Source of the DNA: Caballeronia hypogeia
Lineage (GTDB): Bacteria; Pseudomonadota; Gammaproteobacteria; Burkholderiales; Burkholderiaceae
Length of the DNA: 64,000 nucleotides
NCBI RefSeq assembly: GCF_001544875.2
Contig: NZ_FCOA02000002.1
Location: 248,001 to 312,000, forward strand
Reading direction: 5' to 3'
Shown here: positions 40,697-48,365 of the stretch, piece by piece
How positions within the stretch are numbered: position 1 is the first letter of the stretch
Layout: the number at the start of each line of letters is the position of its first letter
Notes under the pieces: model-generated
The model's input: the letters and a program-made list of their open reading frames with translations, nothing else
Database searches by the model: none
Told to the model about the DNA's origin: nothing
Made by a program: the position numbers and the translations under genes

Positions 40697-42099
40697 TCGA
40701 GATTGGGTTTGCCTGCGGGCAGAAAGCGTCCGCGCCCCGCGCGCACGTCGAGCAGCCTGCCGTCTTCGACGAGCAGTTCGCCGCGCGAGAAGCAATGACG
40801 CGGCCATCCGGTGACTTCGATGCCTTCATACGGCGTGTAATCCACCGCATGATGCAGGGACGCGTTGGCGATGCGCACGCGCTTTTCCGGGTCCCACACG
40901 ACGATATCCGCGTCCGCGCCGACCGCGATCGTGCCTTTCCTCGGATAGAGTCCATAGAGCTTCGCGGGCGCGAGCGAGGTCAGCTCGACGAACTGATGCA
41001 GCGAGATGCGTCCTTCCTTCACGCCCTTGAAAAGCAGCGGCAAGCGCGTTTCAAGCCCGGGAATGCCGTTCGGAATGTGATCGAACGCGACTTCCTTGCC
41101 GCCGGGCTTCTTGCCTTGCGGATCGTCGTAGGAGAAGGGCGCGTGATCGGACGAGACGAGCGAGAACACGCCTTGCCGAAGCGCTTTCCACACGGCGTTC
41201 TGATTCGCCGGATCGCGCGGCGGCGGGCTGCATACGCACTTCGCGCCTTCGTATTCGCCGTGGCCGAGATCGTCGGCGGTGAGGTACATGTACTGCGGGC
41301 AGGTCTCCGCGAGAATCGGCAGGCCGCGCGACTGGCCCCAGCGAATCTGCTCGATCGCATCGGCGCCCGATACATGCACGATGAGAATCGGCACATCGAC
41401 GAGTTCCGCGAACGCAATCGCGCGATGCGTCGCCTCACGTTCGACGACCGCGGGCCGCGCGAGCGCATGGGCGTGGGGCGCATGCAGGCCTTTGCCCAGC
41501 AGACGTTCCGTAAGCCAGCCGATGCAGTCCGAATTCTCCGCATGCACCATCACGAGCGCGCCATGCTCGCGCGCGACGGTGAGTACATCGAGCATCTGAC
41601 GATCGTCGAGCTTGAGGTCGTCGTAAGTCATGTAGACCTTGAACGACGTATAGCCGTTCCTGATCAGACGCGGCAGTTCTTCGGCCAGCACGTGCGGCGT
41701 CGGATCGGCGACGATCAGATGAAAGCCGTAGTCGATCAGCGCGCGTCCTTCCGCACGACCGTGATAGTCATCGACGGCCGCTTGCAGCGATTGTCCCTTC
41801 GCTTGCGCGGCGAACGGAATCACCGTGGTCGTGCCGCCGCATAGAGCGGAGCGCGTGCCGCTCAGAAAATCGTCGGCCATGCGCAGGCCATCGGGCATCG
41901 GCTGATCGAGATGACAGTGGCCGTCCACACCGCCCGGCAGCACCAGCATTCCGCTCGCGTCGAGCTCGCGCGGCGCATCGGGCAGGCCTTGCCCGAGCAT
42001 CGCCACGCGGCCGTCGCGAATGCCGATGTCGCACGAAAACCGGTCCGACGCAGTAACGACGTCGGCGTGACGGATCACGAAATCGAGATCGTTCGACAT
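40693..42099 (-). CDS. Dihydropyrimidinase / hydantoinase-family cyclic amidohydrolase
   Basis: A 468-residue amidohydrolase that opens cyclic ureides or imides (dihydropyrimidines, hydantoins, maleimide or succinimide). Metal ligands are GHCHLDQP (His61, His63), the carboxylated Lys154 in TSFKVYMTYDD, HAENSD and later His residues, and Asp in SSDHAPFSYDD. The length and GGVDGHCHLDQP motif are standard for the D-hydantoinase/dihydropyrimidinase branch. It follows the AMDase/maleate-isomerase-like gene by ten bases and overlaps the first serine hydrolase. Which ring it opens is not decidable from sequence alone. Confidence 0.9.
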   Translation of the reverse strand: MSNDLDFVIRHADVVTASDRFSCDIGIRDGRVAMLGQGLPDAPRELDASGMLVLPGGVDGHCHLDQPMPDGLRMADDFLSGTRSALCGGTTTVIPFAAQAKGQSLQAAVDDYHGRAEGRALIDYGFHLIVADPTPHVLAEELPRLIRNGYTSFKVYMTYDDLKLDDRQMLDVLTVAREHGALVMVHAENSDCIGWLTERLLGKGLHAPHAHALARPAVVEREATHRAIAFAELVDVPILIVHVSGADAIEQIRWGQSRGLPILAETCPQYMYLTADDLGHGEYEGAKCVCSPPPRDPANQNAVWKALRQGVFSLVSSDHAPFSYDDPQGKKPGGKEVAFDHIPNGIPGLETRLPLLFKGVKEGRISLHQFVELTSLAPAKLYGLYPRKGTIAVGADADIVVWDPEKRVRIANASLHHAVDYTPYEGIEVTGWPRHCFSRGELLVEDGRLLDVRAGRGRFLPAGKPNLE

Positions 42100-42109
42100 G
42101 GCATAGCCC

Positions 42110-42841
42110 TCAGATGACTTCGCTGAACAGACGTCCCCAGCCCTTCACGCTGCGCGTGTCGTAATCGGCGAGTTGCAGCGATTTCCATACGACCGTCGAG
42201 ATCGTGTCGTAGATCGGAATGCCGGTTTCCTCTTCGAGTTCGGGCACGAGATGCGCGGCGTTCAGGTTCGTGCAGAAGATGGAGATCGCGCGCGGCTTGT
42301 CCTTCGCGACTTCGCGCACCATGCGGCGGATTTCATCGGGCTGGACTTCCGAGAACGAGAAGTTGACCTTCAGGTTCAGATGCCGCTCCGCGATGCAGTT
42401 CAGCCCTTCGCTGCGATAGTTCGCGATGATCTTCTCCTGCACGTCGTCGAGATACGGCGTGACGAGACCGAACTCGCGCGCATCGGTTTTCTTCAGGATC
42501 TCGTTCAATGCGAGCACGGAAGTCGTGGCCGGAATGCCTGTCGCTTCGGTAATGCGGCGGCACAGGCGCTCATCGGCTTCGAAGCCCAGCCAGCCCGAGG
42601 ACGTGCCGTTCCATGCGATCACGTCGACTTTTGCATCGGCGAGCAGTTGCGCGGCTTGCAGGATCTTCGAGTCGTCGAACTGGCCGAGCGCCTGATCGGA
42701 GAGCGAGATCTCGGTCACCGGAAAGCGCGCGAAATGCGCGGACACGCCGGGCAGGTTGGCGACCATCGCGCTCGTCAGAGGTTCGAGCGACGTGTTGGAC
42801 GAGGGCGTGAGCATGCCGAGCAGGGTGCGTTTTTTCATCAT
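42110..42841 (-). CDS. Maleate isomerase / arylmalonate decarboxylase-like protein (Asp/Glu racemase fold)
   Basis: A 243-residue member of the Asp/Glu racemase superfamily nearest to maleate cis-trans isomerase and arylmalonate decarboxylase. LGMLTPSSNTSLEP matches the N-terminal carboxylate-binding SSNT motif. Family isomerases and racemases use two Cys; here the first position (AWNGTSSGWLG, about residue 80) has no Cys, whereas the second is present as Cys190 in FCTNLNAAHL. That one-cysteine pattern recalls arylmalonate decarboxylase. In an operon with a cyclic amidohydrolase it could act on a dicarboxylate released from a ring. AMDase-like function is inference. Confidence 0.8.
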   Translation of the reverse strand: MMKKRTLLGMLTPSSNTSLEPLTSAMVANLPGVSAHFARFPVTEISLSDQALGQFDDSKILQAAQLLADAKVDVIAWNGTSSGWLGFEADERLCRRITEATGIPATTSVLALNEILKKTDAREFGLVTPYLDDVQEKIIANYRSEGLNCIAERHLNLKVNFSFSEVQPDEIRRMVREVAKDKPRAISIFCTNLNAAHLVPELEEETGIPIYDTISTVVWKSLQLADYDTRSVKGWGRLFSEVI

Positions 42842-42892
42842 GTGTCTCTGTGTGAATTGAGCGAAGCGTTGCTGCGTGAAGACTGATTCCGC

Positions 42893-44191
42893 TCAGACGG
42901 GAATCTTCTTTTCGTAGTCGATGGCGCTGGAGCACACCAGCAAGCCGATGCCAGCCGCCGCGAAGAACATCAGCGCGAGGAAGTACGAGTGCGTGAACTG
43001 CACGATCGCGCCGACGATGATCGGCACCGCAACGCCGCCGATATTGCCGCCGAGATTCATGAAGCCGCCGAGAAAGCCGATCTTGTTGCGCGTGCCGATC
43101 GACGACGGAATGCACCAGTAAAGGCCGCACCAGCGCAGGAAGAAGAGCGTCGTGGAGAGCAGGGCGACGACCGCGACCGCATTCGTCACATACGCGACCG
43201 AAAAGATCGAAACGGTTGCGATGACCGCCGCGATGCCGAAGAGCGTGCGCATCACGACATTCGGACGTCCCCCCGCGGCCTTCCATTTGTCCGCGATCCA
43301 GCCGCCGATCAGCTCGCCGACGAAGCCGCTGAAAAAGATGATGAAACTTGAACCGCCCATCTGCTTGATGTCGAAGCCGTGAACCATGTGCAGGTAGTTG
43401 GGCATCCACGTGAGCAGGCCATAGAACACGCTGTTGAAGCACATCCAGCCGAAGAACATGCACCATACCGAGCGGTACTTGAAGAAATCGCTCGTGCGGC
43501 CCGAGAGCGACGGCGGTTCGGCGGCGGCGTCGCGTGCATGCGATTCCTCGATATACGCCGCTTCGAGTTCGTTCACGCCGGGATGCTCGCGTGGCGTATT
43601 GCGTACATAAAACCAGGCGAGGATGCCCGCGAGCACGGTGCCGACGCCCGCCACCGCGAACGCGAGGCGCCACGAGCCGAGCGTCGCGATCAGTCCGGTG
43701 ATGAGGATTGCGCCCAGCGCCGCGCCGAGCGGCGCGCCGCCGTCGAGCAGGGTCGCGCCGCGGCCGCGCTCGGTCTGCGTCATCCAGATCGCGTTGAGCT
43801 TGCCGCCCGCCGGGTAGATCGGCGCTTCGGATGCGCCGAGGCCCAGACGCGTGAGCAACAGGCTCGGCGCGTTGGTGCACACCGCCGCGATTGCCTGGAA
43901 AAAGCCCCAGAACACGGTCGCGGAGGCGATCACCACGCGCGGCTTGAAGCGGTCGGCGAGCATGCCGCCGGGAATCTGCATGACCGCGTAGGTCCAGAAA
44001 AACGAGGAAAGGATGAGCCCCTCCATCGCCGGACCGATATCGAACTCCTTCGAAATGAGCGGCATCGCGACCGACAGCGACGCGCGGTCGATGTAGTTGA
44101 TCGCGATGAGGCTCAGCATGACGACGAAAATCTTCCAGCGAACGGTGGATTTACCCACCGTCATTGCGGCTACACCGGATGTTGAAGACAT
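42893..44191 (-). CDS. MFS transporter, ACS family (first gene of the GntR-linked operon)
   Basis: A 432-residue 12-helix importer with INYIDRASLSVAMPLISKEF, LRWLG-type loop (LTRLGLGASEAPIYPAGGKLNAIWM) and RGRGATLLDGGAPLGAA, all typical of the glucarate/hexuronate/4-hydroxyphenylacetate ACS branch, which carries small organic anions. It is followed at 51 bases by the maleate-isomerase-like gene and then the hydrolases, so it likely imports the pathway substrate. A good promoter and a palindrome lie upstream, between it and the divergent GntR gene. Confidence 0.9.
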   Translation of the reverse strand: MSSTSGVAAMTVGKSTVRWKIFVVMLSLIAINYIDRASLSVAMPLISKEFDIGPAMEGLILSSFFWTYAVMQIPGGMLADRFKPRVVIASATVFWGFFQAIAAVCTNAPSLLLTRLGLGASEAPIYPAGGKLNAIWMTQTERGRGATLLDGGAPLGAALGAILITGLIATLGSWRLAFAVAGVGTVLAGILAWFYVRNTPREHPGVNELEAAYIEESHARDAAAEPPSLSGRTSDFFKYRSVWCMFFGWMCFNSVFYGLLTWMPNYLHMVHGFDIKQMGGSSFIIFFSGFVGELIGGWIADKWKAAGGRPNVVMRTLFGIAAVIATVSIFSVAYVTNAVAVVALLSTTLFFLRWCGLYWCIPSSIGTRNKIGFLGGFMNLGGNIGGVAVPIIVGAIVQFTHSYFLALMFFAAAGIGLLVCSSAIDYEKKIPV

Positions 44192-44245
44192 GAACAGGCT
44201 CCTGGATAGGCGGATGTTTTCGTGACGTCGCGCAACGTTGAAGAG

Positions 44246-44274
44246 AGTATAGGATTAGAAATTTATAATTACAA
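44246..44274 (-). promoter_or_regulatory. Sigma-70-type promoter of the MFS/dihydropyrimidinase operon
   Basis: On the minus strand, TTGTAA (44274-44269) and TATACT (44251-44246) are separated by exactly 17 bases. The -10 box matches TATAAT at five of six positions and the -35 box matches TTGACA at four. It lies 55-83 bases before the MFS start at 44191 in an AT-rich spacer. Confidence 0.6.
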
Positions 44275-44281
44275 ACAGTGT

Positions 44282-44294
44282 AAACCATTGGTTT
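44282..44294. promoter_or_regulatory. Palindrome next to the operon promoter, candidate GntR operator
   Basis: AAACCA (44282-44287) and TGGTTT (44289-44294) form a perfect 13-base palindrome eight bases upstream of the -35 box of the MFS operon and 69 bases before the GntR start. Its position suits a regulator controlling both directions; the exact GntR/FCD consensus cannot be confirmed here. Confidence 0.45.
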
Positions 44295-44362
44295 TAAACA
44301 AATTCATTTTGCACGTTGACGGTGCAGGGTTTTCACCAAGATCGTGATAAGCTTGCACTGCG

Positions 44363-45094
44363 ATGAACCAGACCACCAAAAGCCCCCTCCTTTTGCGCAC
44401 GCGCGGCATGGCCGCGGAGATTGCCGCGCGCCTGCGCGACATGATCGACGAGGGCGAGTTGCCGCCCGGTGCGCGCATCGACGAAAAAGAACTGAGCACC
44501 GCGTTCGACGTCTCGAAGACGCCGCTGCGCGAGGCGTTGAAGGTGCTGGTGTCGGAGGGGCGCGTGACGCATCGGCAGTACATCGGTTATCGCGTCGCTG
44601 AGATCGATCTCGGCGATCTCGCCGCCACGTTCGAACTGCTTCACGGCCTCGAAGCGATGGCGGGCGAGCTGGTAGGGGAGCGCATTACCCATGCGCAGGT
44701 CGCGGCAATTGCGGCGAAGCATCGGCGCATGGTGGAGTGTCACGACGCGGGCAAACGCGTCGAGTATTTCAAGCTGAATCAGCAGATTCACCAGATGATC
44801 GTCGACGCCGCCGGCAACCCGGTGCTCGCGAACGTCTATTCGACCTTGATGGCGAAGGTGCATCGCGGACGCGGTGCCGCGAATGCCGACACCCTGCGCT
44901 GGGCCGAATCCGCCAACGAGCATGATGCCATTCTGGCTGCGCTCGAAGATCCCGCGCACGAAGGCCTGGCCGAGATCCTGCGCGAACATTCACGCAACAC
45001 GGCGCGCGAAGTGCTCGCCGTGCTCACGCGCGCGAAGGGCGATGCGCCCGCCGCCAGCATCGGCGATCGCGCGCGCGAGAAAGCGTCGGGCTAA
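44363..45094 (+). CDS. GntR-family regulator (FadR/FCD subfamily)
   Basis: A 243-residue regulator with an N-terminal winged helix (about 12-80, GARIDEKELSTAFDVSKTPLREALKVL region) and a C-terminal FCD helical domain (about 90-220) with the Asp/His residues that usually bind a metal and an organic acid (LLHGLEAMAG, HRRMVECHDAG). FCD members typically respond to dicarboxylates or sugar acids. It is divergent from the MFS-isomerase-dihydropyrimidinase-hydrolase operon and almost certainly controls it. No good ribosome site is visible before the ATG. Confidence 0.9.
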   Translation: MNQTTKSPLLLRTRGMAAEIAARLRDMIDEGELPPGARIDEKELSTAFDVSKTPLREALKVLVSEGRVTHRQYIGYRVAEIDLGDLAATFELLHGLEAMAGELVGERITHAQVAAIAAKHRRMVECHDAGKRVEYFKLNQQIHQMIVDAAGNPVLANVYSTLMAKVHRGRGAANADTLRWAESANEHDAILAALEDPAHEGLAEILREHSRNTAREVLAVLTRAKGDAPAASIGDRAREKASG

Positions 45095-45133
45095 GTCCTT
45101 TCTCAAACGCCATCGGATTCGAATACGAGAGCT

Positions 45134-45189
45134 TTCGCGTCCCGCGCACGTCGTCGCCATCATCGTGCGAAACATGCGCGGGACGCGAA
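45134..45189. repeat. Long inverted repeat downstream of the GntR gene
   Basis: Perfect 15-base arms at 45134-45148 and 45175-45189 (core TTCGCGTCCCGCGC and its complement) enclosing a 26-base centre that itself holds CGCACG/CGTGCG, the first of which overlaps the left arm. It begins 40 bases after the GntR stop. There is no T-run on the plus strand, so it may be a terminator, a processed RNA end or a small repetitive element. Confidence 0.55.
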
Positions 45190-45389
45190 GCCCCTTCGTA
45201 ATAGCACTTTCGTTACGCGGGCCGAAAACGGACCATGCTTCGATCGTGCTCTCTCAGGCAGCCCTCGCCTTGGGTTTTGCTTCCTGCGTCTTGTAATTTT
45301 GCGTTTTGAATGCGACATGCCTTTTGGTGTTTTGCATGCCGCGTGCTCCATGCAGGCGGACGGCGAACCCGCGCCCCGACGACTAGCGG

Positions 45390-45680
45390 CTACGCCGCCA
45401 CCTTCTTCGAAGCCGCGCCGGCATGATCCTGTGCGAGCAACTCCAGCAGTTGCAGCACACGAGCCCGTTGCGTCGAGACGAGATCGCTCTCGTCGCCGAG
45501 GATGGCGAGCCGTCGCTTCCAGTACGCGCGATTGAGACAGGCGAAGGCCTTCCGGTCAGCCGACCGGGAGATCGACCTGATCATGTGCTCGAGATGATCG
45601 AGCTCGGCGTCCGCAACGCGTGCCGGTTTAAGTGCCGCGCTCGCTGCGCGGGTAATATGCAAGGCTTTCGACTTTCCCAT
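45390..45680 (-). CDS. Hypothetical protein, 96 residues
   Basis: A small soluble protein with a basic N-terminus (MGKSKALHITRAASAALKPAR) and two predicted amphipathic helices (DAELDHLEHMIRSI and QRARVLQLLELLAQD). AYWKRRLAIL and LVSTQRARV give it a composition I associate with small conserved Burkholderia proteins, but I cannot name a family. It stands alone between non-coding stretches of nearly 300 bases on each side, opposite in direction to both flanking regulators. I see no signal peptide or membrane segment. Confidence 0.55.
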   Translation of the reverse strand: MGKSKALHITRAASAALKPARVADAELDHLEHMIRSISRSADRKAFACLNRAYWKRRLAILGDESDLVSTQRARVLQLLELLAQDHAGAASKKVAA

Positions 45681-45958
45681 GTTGACGCCCCGAAACGTCT
45701 TTTCGCGTGCCTTTGGCTACGTTTTATGTGTCGAGCGGCCGTAAACCACTCTTGAGGCAAGGAGACGGCGATGTGACAGCAGCATGAAGGCAGGAATCGC
45801 CGACCCGCCAGCCGCGATGCCGCACTCGCCGCTCCTCACCCGCCACGATAACCCTGCATTTTGAATTCGCTTTACCATGCGTCTCATTTGCCGCACTTGC
45901 GCGGCGCGCGTCGTGTGCGCCATCGAATGAAAGGACGATCCGACCGAACCCGCTGCCC

Positions 45959-47011
45959 ATGCCTGCCGATTCCGACACACCCACCTTCTTCACGCGCTTT
46001 TCGACACAAGCGGTCCCGCGCGAGCGGCAACTGCTCGCGTGGCGCGATCGCGTGGGGCATGTCGTCGATGTGCTGCCGGACAAGGCTCAGGTCGAGCGCG
46101 GCTTCGAGGGCAAGATCGATCTGCATGCGGCTGGCGGCCTCGTGTTCACCGAAGCGCGCACCGAGGCGCTGGTGCTCGAACGATCCATCGCGCGTGTTTC
46201 CACGGACACGCGGCGCGATTTCGCCTTCCATGTGTACGCAGAGGGCGAGACCGGCCATGTCGGCGGCGTGAACCTGAAGCGCAGCGAGCCGGGCTCGGTG
46301 CGTGGCATCGTCGCGTTCGATCTGAACCAGCGTTTTCGGCTCGAACGTCCGGCATGCCGCGTGTTGACGATGTTCGTGCCGCGCCCGATCGTGGCCGCGC
46401 ATATCGGCGACTGCGAAGCGTTGCACGGGCGCGTGCTGTCATTCGACGCGCCGCTCGCAGGGTTCGTGCTCCAGCATTTCGACGCCACCGCGCGCGAGCT
46501 GCCGACGCTCGAGCGGCCCGACGCCATCGACCTGCTCGACGCCGGTGCGCAGCTCCTGCTCTCGGCATTCGCCGGCAAACCGCACGCATCGCCCGACGCA
46601 CGCACCGCGCTGCAAACGGCCGTGAAGGCTCAGGCGAAGCGCTACGTCGAAACGCATCTGCACGAGGCAGATCTCACGCCGATGAACGTGGTCGACGCGC
46701 TCGGCGTGAAGCGGGCGACCCTTTATCGCTGGTTCGAGCGGGAGGGCGGTCTTGCCGCGTACATTCGCGAGCGCCGCTTGCGTGAAGCCGCCGACGAACT
46801 CGTGCGGCTGCCAAACTTGCAGATCGCGGATATCGCGTTCGGTCTCGGCTTCAAGAGCGCGTCGGATTTCACGCGCGCGTTCCGGCGCGCCTTCGATGTG
46901 AGTCCGCTCGAGATGCGCATGTGCGCGCTCGAATTGCTGCGCGCGCAGCCCGCCGGTCATCTCACGCGAGCACGCGCCGCGCGCTCAACGGGCGCTCGGG
47001 GAAGCGGCTGA
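45959..47011 (+). CDS. AraC-family regulator
   Basis: A 350-residue regulator with an N-terminal AraC-binding-like (ligand-sensing) domain (about 15-200) and a C-terminal double helix-turn-helix (about 225-325): MNVVDALGVKRATLYRWFEREGG is the first and IADIAFGLGFKSASDFTRAFRRAFDVSPLEMR the second, at about residues 285-317. Its 3' end overlaps the convergent MFS gene by 50 bases. It may regulate that importer, but the arrangement is tail to tail, so no shared promoter supports this. Confidence 0.88.
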   Translation: MPADSDTPTFFTRFSTQAVPRERQLLAWRDRVGHVVDVLPDKAQVERGFEGKIDLHAAGGLVFTEARTEALVLERSIARVSTDTRRDFAFHVYAEGETGHVGGVNLKRSEPGSVRGIVAFDLNQRFRLERPACRVLTMFVPRPIVAAHIGDCEALHGRVLSFDAPLAGFVLQHFDATARELPTLERPDAIDLLDAGAQLLLSAFAGKPHASPDARTALQTAVKAQAKRYVETHLHEADLTPMNVVDALGVKRATLYRWFEREGGLAAYIRERRLREAADELVRLPNLQIADIAFGLGFKSASDFTRAFRRAFDVSPLEMRMCALELLRAQPAGHLTRARAARSTGARGSG

Positions 47012-48251
47012 GCGCGCAGAGCGCCAGGCAGTTCGCGGCCAGCAGATACCATGCGGGCGTCATCGCGTTGCCGGTCGCATCGATCAGCCACGCGACCGCG
47101 AGCGGCGAGAATCCGCCGAAGATGACCACGCCGAACGTGTAGATCACCGAGAGACTCGCCGCGCGCCGATGCTTTGGAAATGCTTCGAGCATCAGCACCG
47201 AGCCCGCGCCCGCGTTGTTCAGCGCGATCGCCACATAGAGAAGGATGATCGCGAGCGCGAGCGTGTCGGGTGCGCCACGCGTTAGTGCATGAAACGCCGG
47301 ATACGCGGTCATGAGCGCCGCCACGAGCGATGCGTATTGCAGCGTCTTGCGGCTCGTCAGCCGGTCGGCGGCGAGCGCGACGAGCGGCGTCACGAGAAGA
47401 ATCACGAAACCCGAAAGCGATGCGATCAGGAGACTCATCGTGGCGGGGCGGTGCAACGTGTGCGTCAGATAGCTCGGCATGTACAGCACGGCGATGTAGA
47501 TGCTCGACGATGGCGCGGCCATCATCAGGATGCCGCATGCGAGCGGACGAGCGTGTTCGTGCAGCACAACGGGAAGCGGCGTGCGTGCGGGCCGATCAGC
47601 GACGGAAAGCGGGGCGCCGGGAACGCGCCGCAGAAACCAGCCGAGCGGCGCGATCAGTCCGCCGACGACGAAAGGCACGCGCCATCCCCATTGCGCGATT
47701 TCTGCGGGAGACAGAAACGCCGATGTGCATGCGCCGACGAGCGCCGCCGCGCATGCCGCCGCGCCCTGGCTCGCGCCGCGCCAGCTCACCATGAAGCAGC
47801 GCCGCTCGTACGGCACGGATTCCATCAGCAACGCCGACGCCGGGCCGATCTCGCCGCCAGCCGCGAGCCCTTGCAGAAGCCGCGCGAATACGATCAGCAC
47901 GGTTGCGCTCGCGCCGATCGCGGCGTGCGCCGGCAGACATGCGATGAGCCAGGTGCCCGCCGCCATCAGGCCGATCGAGAGCCGCATGCCGGCGTCGCGG
48001 CCGTGACGGTCGGCGTATCGGCCGATCAGTATCGCGCCGAGCGGACGCATGACGAAACCCGCGCCGAATGTCGCGAGCGACAGCAGTAGCGATGCAGTGG
48101 GGTCGTGCGTGGGAAAGAACAGCCGTCCGATGATCGCGGCCGAGAACCCGTACACCGTGAAGTCGTAGGCGACGAAGCCATTACCGATCACCGTCGCGAC
48201 GATGAGGCGGGTCATTCCGGGGGACGCGTCGTGGGTTCGAACGGGTGTCAT
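46962..48251 (-). CDS. MFS transporter, metabolite:H+ symporter (ShiA/ProP-like)
   Basis: A 429-residue 12-helix importer. FVAYDFTVYGFSAAIIGRLFFP at about residues 27-48 and FVMRPLGAILIGRYADRHGRD, RLLQGLAAGGEIGPASALLMES and YERRCFMVSWRGASQGA are hallmarks of the metabolite:H+ symporter family (shikimate, proline betaine, alpha-ketoglutarate, citrate). The gene is convergent with and overlaps the AraC gene by 50 bases. It lies 114 bases downstream of the AAHS-type MFS gene on the same strand and may be read through from that operon. Confidence 0.88.
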   Translation of the reverse strand: MTPVRTHDASPGMTRLIVATVIGNGFVAYDFTVYGFSAAIIGRLFFPTHDPTASLLLSLATFGAGFVMRPLGAILIGRYADRHGRDAGMRLSIGLMAAGTWLIACLPAHAAIGASATVLIVFARLLQGLAAGGEIGPASALLMESVPYERRCFMVSWRGASQGAAACAAALVGACTSAFLSPAEIAQWGWRVPFVVGGLIAPLGWFLRRVPGAPLSVADRPARTPLPVVLHEHARPLACGILMMAAPSSSIYIAVLYMPSYLTHTLHRPATMSLLIASLSGFVILLVTPLVALAADRLTSRKTLQYASLVAALMTAYPAFHALTRGAPDTLALAIILLYVAIALNNAGAGSVLMLEAFPKHRRAASLSVIYTFGVVIFGGFSPLAVAWLIDATGNAMTPAWYLLAANCLALCALSRFPERPLSARRVLA

Positions 48252-48365
48252 CGATAAAGCGGGCTTTGGTCATTGGCGATTGATTACGTCCGGACGGTCC
48301 GAATACTTGAGGACCGCGTGCGCGTAATATACGACGCCTTTCGAAAAAGCCCACTCAACGGTTTG

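Noticed and set aside
45681..45958. Minus-strand frame (45724-46083) as a possible small gene
   Set aside because: No ribosome site, random-looking composition and overlap with the AraC start region.
48225..48251. A GGTTCGAA stretch resembling a tRNA T-loop
   Set aside because: It lies in the first codons of the MFS gene, and no cloverleaf can be built around it.
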